Part shown: positions 1 to 10,837 of the stretch, piece by piece
Layout of the letters: each line of letters opens with the position of its first letter
Numbering within the stretch: position 1 is the first letter of the stretch
Assembly (NCBI GenBank): GCA_001797315.1
Contig: MGPC01000002.1
Span: 1-51,736, forward strand
Source of the DNA: Curvibacter sp. GWA2_64_110
Lineage (GTDB): Bacteria > Pseudomonadota > Gammaproteobacteria > Burkholderiales > Burkholderiaceae_C
Direction of reading: 5' to 3'
Length of the DNA stretch: 51,736 nucleotides
Made by a program: the position numbers and the translations under genes
The notes under the pieces: model-generated
Told to the model about the DNA's origin: nothing
What the model saw: only the letters and a program-made list of their open reading frames with translations
Database searches by the model: none

Positions 1-482
<482 letters not shown>

Positions 483-485
<3 letters not shown>

Positions 486-506
486 TGCCGCCGTCTGGCG
501 GCATCA
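483..506 (+). terminator. Hairpin at the stop codon of the LivF-type gene
   Basis: Perfect 10-bp stem, TGATGCCGCC (483-492) and GGCGGCATCA (497-506), with a GTCT loop. The stop codon TGA is part of the left arm. Only a weak T-rich tail follows (TTGTCCATTTT), so termination may be partial. Confidence 0.6.
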
Positions 507-558
507 CCTGTTGTCCATTTTCCTGAAATAAAGCCGTCGCGCAGAGGCTCGATCCGCT

Positions 559-586
559 TATAATCAAAAAAAGCACGATCGTTCGT
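559..586 (+). promoter_or_regulatory. Probable etfBA promoter with TetR-like operator
   Basis: A perfect -10 box TATAAT lies at 559-564; no good -35 is visible. Just downstream, around the expected start of transcription, is the palindrome ACGATCGT (575-582) inside an A-rich/T-rich frame (AAAAAAAGC before, TCGTTTTTA after). This resembles operators of TetR-family fatty-acid or acyl-CoA regulators in betaproteobacteria. The regulator is not in the window; the assignment is inference. Confidence 0.5.
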
Positions 587-640
587 TTTTATCCTGTCGC
601 CCGTGTGCCGGGAAGCGAACGCCGCGCCGAATAGAATCAG

Positions 641-664
641 GTGATTGACGTACACGTCAATCAC
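641..664 (+). promoter_or_regulatory. Perfect inverted repeat in the etfB leader
   Basis: Two 11-bp arms, GTGATTGACGT (641-651) and ACGTCAATCAC (654-664), are separated by 2 bp. The ACGT-2-ACGT spacing resembles LiuR (MerR-type) operators of branched-chain amino acid and acyl-CoA catabolism genes. It lies 35 bp before the etfB start. It could also act as an RNA hairpin. Confidence 0.5.
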
Positions 665-699
665 AACAACCGAATTTGCAACTAGCTGGAGTGGCAGAA

Positions 700-1449
700 A
701 TGAAAGTCCTGGTAGCCGTCAAACGCGTGGTGGACTACAACGTGAAGGTCCGAGTCAAGTCGGACAACACGGGTGTAGACATTGCCAACGTCAAAATGAG
801 CATGAACCCGTTTGACGAGATCGCTGTGGAAGAGGCCGTGCGCCTGAAAGAAAAGGGGGCCGTCACCGAAGTCATCGCCGTCTCCTGCGGCGTGGCCCAG
901 TGCCAGGAAACCCTGCGCACCGCCATGGCCATCGGCGCCGACCGCGCCATCCTGGTCGAAACCGCGGAAGAACTGCAGCCCCTGGCCGTGGCCAAGCTGC
1001 TCAAGGCCCTGGTCGACAAGGAACAGCCTGGCTTGGTGATCCTGGGCAAGCAGGCCATCGACGACGATTGCAACCAGACCGGCCAGATGCTGGCCGCGCT
1101 GGCCGACCTGCCGCAAGCGACCTTTGCCTCCAAGGTCGAAGTGGCCGATGGCAAGGCCAGCGTCACGCGTGAAGTCGACGGCGGTCTGGAGACCCTCTCC
1201 ATCACCCTGCCGGCCGTCATCACCACCGACCTGCGCCTGAACGAGCCGCGCTACGTGACGTTGCCCAACATCATGAAGGCCAAGAAAAAGCAGCTCGACA
1301 CCGTCAAGCCGGAAGACCTGGGCGTCGATGTCACCCCGCGCATCAAGACCCTCAAGGTCAGCGAGCCCCCGAAGCGCAGCGCCGGCATCAAGGTGCCCGA
1401 CGTCGCCACGCTGGTGGCCAAGCTGAAGAACGAAGCCAAAGTGATCTGA
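700..1449 (+). CDS. etfB: Electron transfer flavoprotein subunit beta
   Basis: EtfB, 249 residues, the usual length. It pairs with EtfA to form the soluble FAD/AMP heterodimer that takes electrons from acyl-CoA dehydrogenases and passes them to ETF:ubiquinone oxidoreductase. The N-terminus [17 protein letters not shown] is the typical EtfB start, and the adenine-nucleotide-binding region [17 protein letters not shown] (residues about 117-133) is well conserved. I chose the ATG at 700 over the in-frame TTG at 676, because a GGAG ribosome-binding site precedes it and family members start here. etfA follows after 9 bp. Two palindromes upstream (575-582 and 641-664) suggest control by acyl-CoA or amino-acid catabolic regulators. 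The two acyl-CoA dehydrogenases in this window are plausible electron donors. Confidence 0.97.
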   Translation: MKVLVAVKRVVDYNVKVRVKSDNTGVDIANVKMSMNPFDEIAVEEAVRLKEKGAVTEVIAVSCGVAQCQETLRTAMAIGADRAILVETAEELQPLAVAKLLKALVDKEQPGLVILGKQAIDDDCNQTGQMLAALADLPQATFASKVEVADGKASVTREVDGGLETLSITLPAVITTDLRLNEPRYVTLPNIMKAKKKQLDTVKPEDLGVDVTPRIKTLKVSEPPKRSAGIKVPDVATLVAKLKNEAKVI

Positions 1450-1458
1450 GGACCTGAA

Positions 1459-2391
1459 ATGACTGCACTCGTTATTGCCGAACACGACAACGCGTCCATC
1501 AAGGGCGCCACCCTCAACACCGTGACGGCCGCCGCTGCTTGCGGTGGTGATGTCCATGTGCTGGTGGCCGGCAGCAATGCCGCTGCTGCCGCTGCGGCTG
1601 CCGCCCAGATCGCCGGCGTGGCCAAGGTGCTGCACGCCGACAGCGAAGCCTTCGCCCACGGCCTGGCCGAGAACATGGCCGCCCAGGTGCTGGCCGTGGC
1701 CGGCAACTACAGCCACATCCTGTTCCCGGCCACCGCCTCGGGCAAGAACATTGCGCCGCGCGTGGCGGCCAAGCTCGATGTCGGCCAGATCTCCGACATC
1801 ACCAAGGTCGACAGCCCGGACACCTTCGAGCGTCCGATCTACGCCGGCAATGCCATCGCCACAGTGCAAAGCGCCGATGCGGTCAAGGTCATCACGGTGC
1901 GTACCACCGGCTTTGACGCCGCAGCCGCCAGCGGCGGTTCGGCCGCGGTGGAGACGCTGGCCGCCGTGGCGGCCAACGCCAAGTCGGCCTTCGTCGGCAG
2001 CGAGATTGCCAAGAACGACCGTCCTGAACTGACCGCCGCCAAGATCATCGTCTCCGGCGGCCGTGCCCTCGGTTCGAGCGAGAAGTTCAACGAAGTGATG
2101 ACGCCGCTGGCCGACAAGCTGGGTGCTGCCATCGGCGCCAGCCGTGCCGCGGTGGACGCGGGCTACGCCGCCAACGACCTGCAGGTCGGCCAGACCGGCA
2201 AGATCGTGGCGCCGCAGCTCTACATCGCCTGCGGCATCAGCGGCGCCATCCAGCACTTGGCCGGCATGAAGGATTCCAAGGTGATCGTGGCCATCAACAA
2301 GGACCCCGAGGCACCGATCTTCAGCGTGGCTGACTACGGCTTGGAGGCCGACCTCTTCACGGCGGTGCCGGAGCTCGTCGCAGCACTTTGA
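1459..2391 (+). CDS. etfA: Electron transfer flavoprotein subunit alpha
   Basis: EtfA, 310 residues, full length. It carries the FAD of the ETF dimer. The C-terminal FAD domain shows [12 protein letters not shown] (residues about 196-207), then [22 protein letters not shown] and [19 protein letters not shown], the standard EtfA signature region. There is an alanine-rich stretch near residues 35-50 in the N-terminal domain. The gene begins 9 bp after etfB with a GAGG ribosome-binding site and ends at a strong intrinsic terminator, so etfBA is a two-gene operon separate from the acyl-CoA dehydrogenase behind it. Confidence 0.97.
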   Translation: MTALVIAEHDNASIKGATLNTVTAAAACGGDVHVLVAGSNAAAAAAAAAQIAGVAKVLHADSEAFAHGLAENMAAQVLAVAGNYSHILFPATASGKNIAPRVAAKLDVGQISDITKVDSPDTFERPIYAGNAIATVQSADAVKVITVRTTGFDAAAASGGSAAVETLAAVAANAKSAFVGSEIAKNDRPELTAAKIIVSGGRALGSSEKFNEVMTPLADKLGAAIGASRAAVDAGYAANDLQVGQTGKIVAPQLYIACGISGAIQHLAGMKDSKVIVAINKDPEAPIFSVADYGLEADLFTAVPELVAAL

Positions 2392-2400
2392 GTGCCGGAC

Positions 2401-2431
2401 AAAAAGGCATCGCATGCGGTGCCTTTTTTTT
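2401..2431 (+). terminator. Intrinsic terminator of etfBA
   Basis: Stem GGCATCG (2406-2412) with CGGTGCC (2417-2423), one G-T wobble, CATG loop, preceded by A5 and followed by T8. A classical rho-independent terminator. Confidence 0.9.
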
Positions 2432-2465
2432 GACTTTTTGTTTCTGAATTCGGTTGGAGACCACC

Positions 2466-4250
2466 ATGAGCTATGTCGCGCCTGTCAAGGACATGCTGTT
2501 CAACATCAAACACCTGGCGCAGATCGACGAGATTGCCCGCATTCCTGGTTTCGAGGATGCCGGCTTCGACACGGCGCAGGCCGTGCTGGAAGAGGCGGCC
2601 AAGTTCAATGAGCAGGTGATCGCCCCGCTGAACTGGGACGGCGACAAGAATCCTTCGAGCTGGAAAGACGGCCAGGTCACGACCACGCCGGGCTTCAGCG
2701 ATGCCTTCCGTCAATTTGCCGAAGGCGGCTGGCAAGGCCTGCAGCACCCGGTCGACTTCGGCGGCCAGGGCCTGCCCAAGACCATCGGTGCGGCCTGCAT
2801 CGAGATGTGCAACAGCGCCAACCTGAGCTTTGCCCTGTGCCCGCTGCTGACCGACGGTGCCATCGAGGCGCTGCTCACCGCTGGTTCGGATGAACTCAAG
2901 GCGACCTACCTGGAAAAGCTGGTCAGCGGCGAGTGGACCGGCACCATGAACCTGACCGAGCCGCAGGCCGGCTCGGACCTGTCGCTGGTGCGCAGCCGTG
3001 CCGAGCCGCAGCCTGACGGCAGCTACAAGGTCTTCGGCACCAAGATCTTCATCACCTACGGTGAGCACGACATGGCCGACAACATCGTGCACCTGGTGCT
3101 GGCGCGCGTGACCGGCGCGCCGGAAGGCATCAAGGGCATCAGCCTGTTCGTGGTGCCGAAGTTCCTGGTGAACAAGGATGGGTCCTTGGGCGCGCGCAAC
3201 GACGTGCACTGCGTCAGCATTGAGCACAAGATGGGCATCAAGGCCAGCCCGACCGCCGTGCTGCAGTACGGCGATCATGGTGGCGCTGTCGGTTACCTGG
3301 TGGGCCAGGAGAACCGCGGCCTGGAGTACATGTTCATCATGATGAACGCGGCGCGTTATGCGGTCGGCATGCAAGGCATCGCAGTAGCCGAGCGTGCCTA
3401 CCAGAAGGCCGTGGCCTACGCGCGCGACCGCGTGCAGAGCCGCCCGGTCGATGGTTCGATCAAGGCCAGTGCGCCCATCATCCATCACCCGGATGTGCGG
3501 CGCATGCTGATGACCATGCGCGCCTACACCGAAGGCTGTCGTGCCATGGCGTCCGTCGCCGCGGCGGCCTACGATGCTGCACACCATCACCCGGATGCGG
3601 CAACGCGCCAGCAGAACCAGGCTTTCTACGAGTTCATGGTGCCGCTGGTCAAGGGCTACAGCACCGAGATGAGCCTGGAAGTGACGTCGCTGGGCGTGCA
3701 GGTGCACGGCGGCATGGGCTTTATCGAGGAGACCGGCGCCGCCCAGTACTACCGCGATGCCAAGATCCTGACCATTTATGAGGGCACCACGGCCATCCAG
3801 GCCAACGACCTGGTGGGGCGCAAGACCGCGCGCGACGGCGGCCAGACCGCCAAGGCCATTGCCCAACAGATCGAAGCCACCGAGGCTGAATTGAAGAAAC
3901 AGGGCGGTGCCGACGCGCTGGCCGTGGCCAAGCGCTTGACGGCAGCGCGCCTGGCGTTCATCGATGTGGTGGAGTTCATGGCCGACCAGCAGGATCCGAA
4001 TGCGGTTTATGCCGGCAGCGTGCCCTACCTGATGCTGGCTGGCAACCTGATGGCCGGCTGGCAGCTGGCGCGCGCCTTGCTGGTGGCGCAGCAGGAACTG
4101 GCGAAAGGCGAAGATGCCGCCTTCATGCAAGCCAAGATCACGGTGGCACGCTTCTACGCCGACCACATGCTGAGCCGCGCGCCCGGCGTGCGCGACAGCA
4201 TCGTCGAAGGGGCCGCCAGCGTGACGGCGCTGGCACTTGAAGCTTTCTAG
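2466..4250 (+). CDS. Acyl-CoA dehydrogenase with extra C-terminal domain
   Basis: Flavoenzyme of 594 residues that introduces the alpha,beta double bond into an acyl-CoA and hands electrons to ETF. The long form (about 590 residues rather than 380-400) with a C-terminal extension places it in the group related to the 3-methylmercaptopropionyl-CoA dehydrogenase DmdC. Visible motifs are LTEPQAGSDLSLVRS near residue 165, GMGFIEETGAAQYYRDAKI near 420 and IYEGTTAIQANDLV near 437, the FAD/substrate loop of the superfamily. The ATG at 2466 is preceded by TTGGAGACCACC; an in-frame TTG 12 bp earlier is less likely. It follows the etfBA terminator, so it has its own promoter, and a hairpin with T6 ends it. 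The substrate cannot be told from sequence; it may be a medium- or long-chain acyl-CoA. Confidence 0.94.
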   Translation: MSYVAPVKDMLFNIKHLAQIDEIARIPGFEDAGFDTAQAVLEEAAKFNEQVIAPLNWDGDKNPSSWKDGQVTTTPGFSDAFRQFAEGGWQGLQHPVDFGGQGLPKTIGAACIEMCNSANLSFALCPLLTDGAIEALLTAGSDELKATYLEKLVSGEWTGTMNLTEPQAGSDLSLVRSRAEPQPDGSYKVFGTKIFITYGEHDMADNIVHLVLARVTGAPEGIKGISLFVVPKFLVNKDGSLGARNDVHCVSIEHKMGIKASPTAVLQYGDHGGAVGYLVGQENRGLEYMFIMMNAARYAVGMQGIAVAERAYQKAVAYARDRVQSRPVDGSIKASAPIIHHPDVRRMLMTMRAYTEGCRAMASVAAAAYDAAHHHPDAATRQQNQAFYEFMVPLVKGYSTEMSLEVTSLGVQVHGGMGFIEETGAAQYYRDAKILTIYEGTTAIQANDLVGRKTARDGGQTAKAIAQQIEATEAELKKQGGADALAVAKRLTAARLAFIDVVEFMADQQDPNAVYAGSVPYLMLAGNLMAGWQLARALLVAQQELAKGEDAAFMQAKITVARFYADHMLSRAPGVRDSIVEGAASVTALALEAF

Positions 4251-4251
4251 A

Positions 4252-4310
4252 TTGCTATAAAAAGAATAGCGGCTGTCGCCCGATTGACAAGGGCTTCAGC
4301 CGTTTTTTAT
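4252..4310 (+). repeat. Dispersed comamonad palindromic repeat, copy 1
   Basis: Begins TTGCTAT, with GCTAT (4254-4258) able to pair with ATAGC (4266-4270), followed by a second hairpin that forms a terminator. It lies directly behind the acyl-CoA dehydrogenase gene. Confidence 0.75.
4271..4309 (+). terminator. Terminator formed by repeat copy 1
   Basis: GGCTG/CAGCC (4271-4275, 4297-4301) and GCCC/GGGC (4278-4281, 4291-4294) make an interrupted 9-bp stem, followed by GTTTTTTATT. It terminates the acyl-CoA dehydrogenase transcript. Confidence 0.8.
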
Positions 4311-4341
4311 TAATATTGTTCGGTCAATTACTGGAGACGAG

Positions 4342-5310
4342 ATGTCCAAGCTCCCTTCGACGCTGCAGAACCTGCCACTGCCCATCATTGGTTCGCCGCT
4401 GTTCATCATCAGCAACCCCAAGCTGGTCATTGCCCAGTGCATTGCCGGTGTGGTGGGCTCCATGCCGGCCCTCAACGCGCGCCCGGCCTCTCAGCTCGAC
4501 GAATGGCTGGCCGAGATCACCGAGGCGCTGGCCGCACACAACAAGGCCAACCCGGACCGTCCGGCCGCGCCGTTTGCCATCAACCAGATCGTGCACAAGT
4601 CCAACGACCGGCTGGAGCACGACATGGCGCTGTGCGTGAAGTACAAGGTGCCGGTCATCATCACCTCGCTGGGCGCGCGCGAGGAAATCAACCAGGCGGC
4701 CCATTCCTATGGGGCGGTGGTGATGCACGACATCATCAACAACAAGTTCGCCCACAAGGCGATCGAGAAGGGTGCCGATGGCCTGATTGCGGTAGCGGCC
4801 GGTGCCGGCGGCCATGCGGGCGTGAAGAGCCCGTTTGCGCTGGTGCAGGAAATTCGCCAGTGGTTCGACGGCCCGCTGGCCCTGAGCGGCTCGATTGCCA
4901 GCGGCGGTGCCGTGCTGGCGGCGCAGGCCATGGGGGCGGACTTCGCCTACATGGGCTCGGCCTTTATCGCTACCGAAGAGGCGCGCGCCGCCGAGGCCTA
5001 CAAGCAGGCCATCGTGGACGGCAGCTCGGACGACATTGTCTACAGCAACCTGTTCACCGGCGTGCACGGCAACTACCTGGCGCCCAGCATCCGTGCGGCC
5101 GGCCTCGACCCGGACCACCTGCCCGAAAGCGATCCGAGCAAGATGAATTTCGGCGGTGACGCCAAGAAGGCCTGGAAGGACATCTGGGGCTGCGGCCAGG
5201 GCATTGGCGCCATCAACAAGATCCAGAGCACGGCCGAGTTCGTGGCCCAGCTGCGGCGCGAATACCGTGCTGCCCGTGAGCGCCTGCTGGCGATGCCTTA
5301 CGCGGTGTGA
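4342..5310 (+). CDS. Nitronate monooxygenase-type flavin oxidoreductase
   Basis: FMN-dependent TIM-barrel protein of 322 residues in the nitronate monooxygenase / 2-nitropropane dioxygenase family (YrpB-like). Class members oxidise alkyl nitronates, and some are NADH:quinone reductases or enoyl reductases. Seen are the N-terminal LPIIGSPLFIISNPKLVIAQ, the FMN phosphate loop AAGAGGHAG (residues about 153-161) and SGSIASGGAVLAAQAMGADFAYMGSAFIAT (about 182-211). The start has a good ribosome-binding site (TGGAGACGAG). The gene is separated from the acyl-CoA dehydrogenase by a terminator and is convergent with the next gene. Neighbouring acyl-CoA genes hint at a role in CoA-ester metabolism, but this is not proven. 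Detoxification of propionate-3-nitronate is the best known alternative. Confidence 0.9.
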   Translation: MSKLPSTLQNLPLPIIGSPLFIISNPKLVIAQCIAGVVGSMPALNARPASQLDEWLAEITEALAAHNKANPDRPAAPFAINQIVHKSNDRLEHDMALCVKYKVPVIITSLGAREEINQAAHSYGAVVMHDIINNKFAHKAIEKGADGLIAVAAGAGGHAGVKSPFALVQEIRQWFDGPLALSGSIASGGAVLAAQAMGADFAYMGSAFIATEEARAAEAYKQAIVDGSSDDIVYSNLFTGVHGNYLAPSIRAAGLDPDHLPESDPSKMNFGGDAKKAWKDIWGCGQGIGAINKIQSTAEFVAQLRREYRAARERLLAMPYAV

Positions 5311-5326
5311 TGCCGGGCTGGCACAA

Positions 5327-5343
5327 GGGGACTTGAGGTCCCT
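5327..5343. terminator. Short hairpin between convergent genes
   Basis: GGGAC (5328-5332) and GTCCC (5338-5342) with a TTGAG loop, in the 54-bp gap between two converging genes. There is no clear T-run, so it is a weak candidate. Confidence 0.3.
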
Positions 5344-5364
5344 CTGGTGAGAGGTCGATTCTGC

Positions 5365-6036
5365 TCAGTGCGGGAAGAGCCTGCTCAGCTGCTCTGGTGC
5401 CAGTGCGTGGAAAGAGCTGAAGGGGTTGAGCAACTGGTGCAGCTGAGGTTGGTTGCGCAAGAGTTCGGAGATGTCGTGCGCGCTGAGCCACCACGTGCCC
5501 GCGAGCAAAACGCAGGACAGCACGAACAAGAGGGTGTTCTGCAGTAGATTGGCCAGCAAGGGAATGCGCCGGACTGGCAGACGCCAGAGCCAGAGGGCGG
5601 GCAGCAGACCCAAGGCCACGAACAGGCCCACCAGCTGCCAGCTCACCCCGGCACGCAACTGAGCCCCCAGGTTGCCCAGGCCCGCACTGAGGTCGAGGAA
5701 GTTGGCCTGGCTCAGCATGAGTGGCATATCGAGTGCCGCCAGCAGCAGCAACAGTGCGAGCGCGAGCTTGAGGGTCCGGCGCCAGCACAGCAGGCTCAGC
5801 AGGGCCGTGAGCGCGAACACCATGAGCAGGGCCAAGCGCAGTCCCAGCCACCAGAGTTGGCCGGTTTCCAGCGGCAGACGAGAAAGTTCGCGCCACAAGG
5901 GGAAGTTACAGGCCAGGGTCAGCCAGAGACTGGCCAGGCAAACCAGCATGACAGGGTGAATGGCCTCGCGTTGCTTTTCCGGGGATACCCAGGCTGATTC
6001 TGCAAACTCGGTGATATGGAACAGTTTGAGCGTCAT
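5365..6036 (-). CDS. Orphan EptA-like membrane domain, no catalytic domain
   Basis: Membrane protein of 223 residues. Five hydrophobic segments are visible (about 28-45, 62-82, 86-106, 134-151, 164-184). Their order and the tail SAHDISELLRNQPQLHQLLNP (about 185-204) resemble the N-terminal membrane domain (DUF1705) of the lipid A phosphoethanolamine transferases EptA/MCR, where a segment like SLFRNHRELRYLINP ends the membrane domain. In those enzymes a periplasmic sulfatase-fold domain of about 300 residues follows; here the frame stops 20 residues later and the nitronate monooxygenase gene lies directly behind. Either this is a decayed gene or a stand-alone paralogue. Without the catalytic Thr and zinc ligands it cannot be a transferase. 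The family match rests on recalled consensus and is moderately sure. Confidence 0.65.
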   Translation of the reverse strand: MTLKLFHITEFAESAWVSPEKQREAIHPVMLVCLASLWLTLACNFPLWRELSRLPLETGQLWWLGLRLALLMVFALTALLSLLCWRRTLKLALALLLLLAALDMPLMLSQANFLDLSAGLGNLGAQLRAGVSWQLVGLFVALGLLPALWLWRLPVRRIPLLANLLQNTLLFVLSCVLLAGTWWLSAHDISELLRNQPQLHQLLNPFSSFHALAPEQLSRLFPH

Positions 6037-6120
6037 GGCCTTGCATTGTTACCGATTATGGCCAAGTTGCGTAACAGTCCGTAACCGGCGCTAGTTGATG
6101 TCAACAGTAATCAATGGCTG

Positions 6121-7485
6121 CTAAGTGGGCCAGGTGGAGCCATGCTCGGGCACCATGGCTCGCCAGCCCAGCTCGTGTTTGATGCGTTTGCGCAATTCGT
6201 CGGCCGGGCCCAGCTCGCCGTGCACGACGTAGACCTGATCCGGCCGCTCGGGCATGGTGCGCAGCCAGTCCATCAACTGGCTGGCATCGGCATGGGCGGA
6301 GGCCGACTGCATTTGCACCACTTCGGCATTGACACTCACGTCCTGGCCGTGAATGCGGACCGATTTGGCACCGCTGGACAGCGTGGCACCGCGCGTGCCG
6401 GGCGCCTGGAAGCCGGTGAGGATGACCATGTTGCGATGGTTGCCCGCATGCAGTGCCAGGTGGTGCAGCACACGGCCGCCGGTGGCCATGCCGCTGGCGG
6501 CCAGGATCACCATCGGGCCGTGGCGGCGGCCCAGAGCCTTGGACTCGTCGGGTGTGTTCACCATGGTGGCGCAGTGGGTCAGGGCGCGCACCTGCTTGTT
6601 GGTGAGCCGGTGTTCGTGCGGGTAGTGCTCGATCAGGTGCGTGCTGTGGATGGCCATCGGGCTGTCCAGGAACACCGGCAGCGAACTGGGGATGTCGCCG
6701 CGAAGCTTGAGTTCGGCGATCGCATGCAGGATGGCCTGGGCCCGGCCGACGGCAAACACCGGCAGCACGGCCACGCCGCCGCGCGCGGCGACGCGGTGCA
6801 ATGCGGGCCCCAGTTCGGCCAGCACATCCTCATCGGGGTGTTCGCGGTCGCCGTAGGTCGACTCGATCAGCACGGTGTCGGCCGCCGGTGCGCGGTCGGG
6901 CGGATTCATGAGGAAGTCATCGGTGCGGCCGAGGTCACCCGAGAACAGGATGCGCCGCCCTTGCACTTCCAGCAGCAGGCTGGCCGCGCCCAGGATGTGG
7001 CCGGCATGCGAGAAGGTGGCATGCCAGCCCGGGATGGGCTGGAAAGTGTGGCCGAAGTCCGTGGTCTTGATCAGCGGCAGGCAGTCCATGGCATCCTGGC
7101 GCGTGTACAGCGGCAGCGCCGGTGTGTGCTTGGAAAAACCGTGGCGATTGGCGAAGGCCGCATCCTCTTCCTGGATGTGGCCGCTGTCGGGCAGCAGGAT
7201 GCCGCACAGATCGCGCGTGCCGGGTGTGGCGTAGACATGGCCCTCGAAGCCCTCGCGCGCCAGCAGGGGCAGGTAGCCGCTGTGGTCGAGGTGGGCATGG
7301 GTCAATATGACGGCGTCGATCTGGTCGGGGGCCACCGGCAGCGGGCTCCAGTTGCGCAGGCGCAGCTGCTTGTAGCCCTGGAACAGACCGCAATCCACCA
7401 GCAGGCTGTGCTTGTCATGGCGGACCAGGTATTTGGAGCCGGTAACGGTATCGGCGCCGCCGAGAAAGGTGATGTTGACGCTCAT
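6121..7485 (-). CDS. MBL-fold/beta-CASP ribonuclease-like protein
   Basis: Metallo-beta-lactamase fold nuclease of 454 residues with a beta-CASP domain, related to the CPSF73/Ysh1 and bacterial RNA-processing exonuclease family. The zinc site HAHLDHSG is at residues 63-70, with further ligands in SHAGHILGA (about 165-173), FSGDLGR (about 187-193) and a C-terminal SAHAD (about 395-399). The beta-CASP part shows ESTYGDREH and ASGMATGGRVLHHL. I chose the ATG at 7485 (MSVNITFLGG) because GGAG stands 9 bp before it; an in-frame ATG at 7512 is possible. It is cytoplasmic and probably degrades or matures RNA. It lies behind the dnaJ terminator on the same strand and so is an independent unit. Confidence 0.92.
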   Translation of the reverse strand: MSVNITFLGGADTVTGSKYLVRHDKHSLLVDCGLFQGYKQLRLRNWSPLPVAPDQIDAVILTHAHLDHSGYLPLLAREGFEGHVYATPGTRDLCGILLPDSGHIQEEDAAFANRHGFSKHTPALPLYTRQDAMDCLPLIKTTDFGHTFQPIPGWHATFSHAGHILGAASLLLEVQGRRILFSGDLGRTDDFLMNPPDRAPAADTVLIESTYGDREHPDEDVLAELGPALHRVAARGGVAVLPVFAVGRAQAILHAIAELKLRGDIPSSLPVFLDSPMAIHSTHLIEHYPHEHRLTNKQVRALTHCATMVNTPDESKALGRRHGPMVILAASGMATGGRVLHHLALHAGNHRNMVILTGFQAPGTRGATLSSGAKSVRIHGQDVSVNAEVVQMQSASAHADASQLMDWLRTMPERPDQVYVVHGELGPADELRKRIKHELGWRAMVPEHGSTWPT

Positions 7486-7530
7486 GCAGAAGAACTCCGT
7501 TGGGGCTGCCATGTTAGCGCGTCCCGCATG

Positions 7531-7565
7531 AAAAAAGCCGCGAAGCAGCTACTGCTTCGCGGCTT
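7531..7565 (-). terminator. Intrinsic terminator of grpE-dnaK-dnaJ
   Basis: Perfect 13-bp stem (7535-7547 and 7553-7565) with a 5-nt loop. On the minus strand the stem is followed by T6 (7536-7531). It ends the heat-shock operon 27 bp after dnaJ. Confidence 0.93.
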
Positions 7566-7591
7566 GGTTGACCTGTGAGGTCTTGGGCAGA

Positions 7592-8728
7592 TCAGCTGAA
7601 GAAGCTCTTCAGGCGGTCGGTCCAGCTGTCTTCGCTGGGCGAGTGCTTGGCACCGCCTTTCTTGAGCGATTCGCCCAGCTCGCGCAGCAGCTTGCGCTGG
7701 TGCTCGGTGAGTTTGACCGGCGTTTCCACCGTGATGTGACAGTACAGGTCGCCCGGGTAGCTGGAGCGGATGCCCTTGATGCCCTTGCCGCGCAGACGGA
7801 ACTGCTTGCCGGTCTGCGTGCCTTCCGGGATGTCGATCGCCGCCTTGCCGGCCAGCGTGGGCACATCGATCTCGCCGCCCAGCGATGCGGTGACGATGCT
7901 GATCGGCACCGAGCAGTGCAGGTCGTCGCCGTCGCGCTCGAAGATGTCGTGCTTACGCAGCCGGATCTCGATGTAGAGATCACCCGGCGGGCCACCATTG
8001 GTGCCGGGCTCGCCGTTGCCGGCGCTGCGGATGCGCATGCCGTCGTCGATGCCGGCCGGGATCTTCACCTCCAGCGTCTTCTGGCGCTTGATGCGGCCCT
8101 GGCCATGGCAACTGGTGCAGGGCTCGGGAATGATCTTGCCGCTGCCGTGGCAGTGCGGGCAGGTCTGTTGCACGCTGAAGAAACCCTGGCGCATCTGCAC
8201 CGAGCCCGAGCCGTGGCAGGTCGAGCAGGTCTTGACCTGCGTGCCCGGCTTGGCGCCGGTGCCGCGGCAGGTGTCGCAGTTGTCCCAGCTCGGGATGCGG
8301 ATCTGCGCATCCTTGCCGCGCGCCGCTTCCTCCAGCGTGATCTCCATGGCGTAACTCAAGTCGCTGCCTCGGTAGACCTGGCGACCGCCGGCGCTGCGTC
8401 CGCGCTGCTGGCCGAACATGTCGCCGAAGATGTCGCCAAAGGCTTCTGCGAACCCGCCGGAGAAACCGTCGCCCGGACCGCCGCCACGCATGTTCGGGTC
8501 GACGCCGGCGTGGCCGTACTGGTCGTAGGCCGCGCGCTTTTGCGCGTCGGACAGCATCTCGTAGGCCTCCTTGGCCTCCTTGAATTTTTCTTCGGCCACC
8601 TTGGCGCTGTCACCCTGATTGCGGTCAGGGTGGTGCTTCATTGCCAGCTTGCGGTATGCCTTCTTGATGTCGTCCTCGGACGCGTTTTTCGGCACGCCCA
8701 GGATCTCGTAAAAGTCTCTTTTGGCCAT
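7592..8728 (-). CDS. dnaJ: Molecular chaperone DnaJ
   Basis: Hsp40 co-chaperone of 378 residues. It binds unfolded proteins and stimulates the ATPase of DnaK. All parts are present: the J domain with HPD in KHHPDRNQ (residues 32-39), a Gly/Phe-rich linker (about 75-100), four zinc-binding CxxCxGxG repeats ([32 protein letters not shown]) between about 145 and 210, and the C-terminal substrate domain. It is the third gene of grpE-dnaK-dnaJ, 81 bp behind dnaK; that gap holds a nested hairpin. The strong terminator behind it closes the operon. Confidence 0.98.
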   Translation of the reverse strand: MAKRDFYEILGVPKNASEDDIKKAYRKLAMKHHPDRNQGDSAKVAEEKFKEAKEAYEMLSDAQKRAAYDQYGHAGVDPNMRGGGPGDGFSGGFAEAFGDIFGDMFGQQRGRSAGGRQVYRGSDLSYAMEITLEEAARGKDAQIRIPSWDNCDTCRGTGAKPGTQVKTCSTCHGSGSVQMRQGFFSVQQTCPHCHGSGKIIPEPCTSCHGQGRIKRQKTLEVKIPAGIDDGMRIRSAGNGEPGTNGGPPGDLYIEIRLRKHDIFERDGDDLHCSVPISIVTASLGGEIDVPTLAGKAAIDIPEGTQTGKQFRLRGKGIKGIRSSYPGDLYCHITVETPVKLTEHQRKLLRELGESLKKGGAKHSPSEDSWTDRLKSFFS

Positions 8729-8757
8729 GGATTTCTCGCGGGTCTGTCACGCAAAAC

Positions 8758-8800
8758 GCCGCGCCGACGATCCCGAAGGATCATGCGGACGCGGCGCGGC
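8758..8800 (-). promoter_or_regulatory. dnaK-dnaJ intercistronic hairpin with UUCG tetraloop
   Basis: Outer arms GCCGCGCC (8758-8765) and GGCGCGGC (8793-8800) are perfect complements. Inside, GATCC (8769-8773) and GGATC (8778-8782) close a loop that reads C(UUCG)G in the minus-strand RNA, an exceptionally stable tetraloop. There is no T-run, so it more likely acts in mRNA processing, stability or dosage between dnaK and dnaJ than as a terminator. Confidence 0.7.
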
Positions 8801-8809
8801 AGGTGGGTA

Positions 8810-10756
<1,947 letters not shown>

Positions 10757-10796
10757 GTTTTTACTCCTGGTATTTTGAAAAATTCAGATATTCGTC

Positions 10797-10824
10797 ACGT
10801 GTGGATAACTTGCGCAATTTCAAG
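10797..10824 (-). promoter_or_regulatory. Sigma-32-like promoter before dnaK
   Basis: On the minus strand CTTGAAA (10824-10818) is followed after 13 bp by CCACACGT (10804-10797), a partial match to the heat-shock -10 CCCCATNT. It lies in the grpE-dnaK gap, about 40 bp before dnaK. Confidence 0.55.
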
Positions 10825-10837
10825 TATCCGGTCGGTC

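Noticed and set aside
676-699. Upstream TTG start for etfB
   Set aside because: Adds eight residues not found in the family; the ATG at 700 has a proper ribosome-binding site.
682-2415. Minus-strand open frame of 577 codons opposite etfBA
   Set aside because: Shadow of EtfB and EtfA coding; the translation resembles no family and is rich in His, Gly and Arg.
2334-4166. Minus-strand open frame of 610 codons opposite the acyl-CoA dehydrogenase
   Set aside because: Antisense shadow in GC-rich sequence; the plus strand encodes a clear full-length enzyme.
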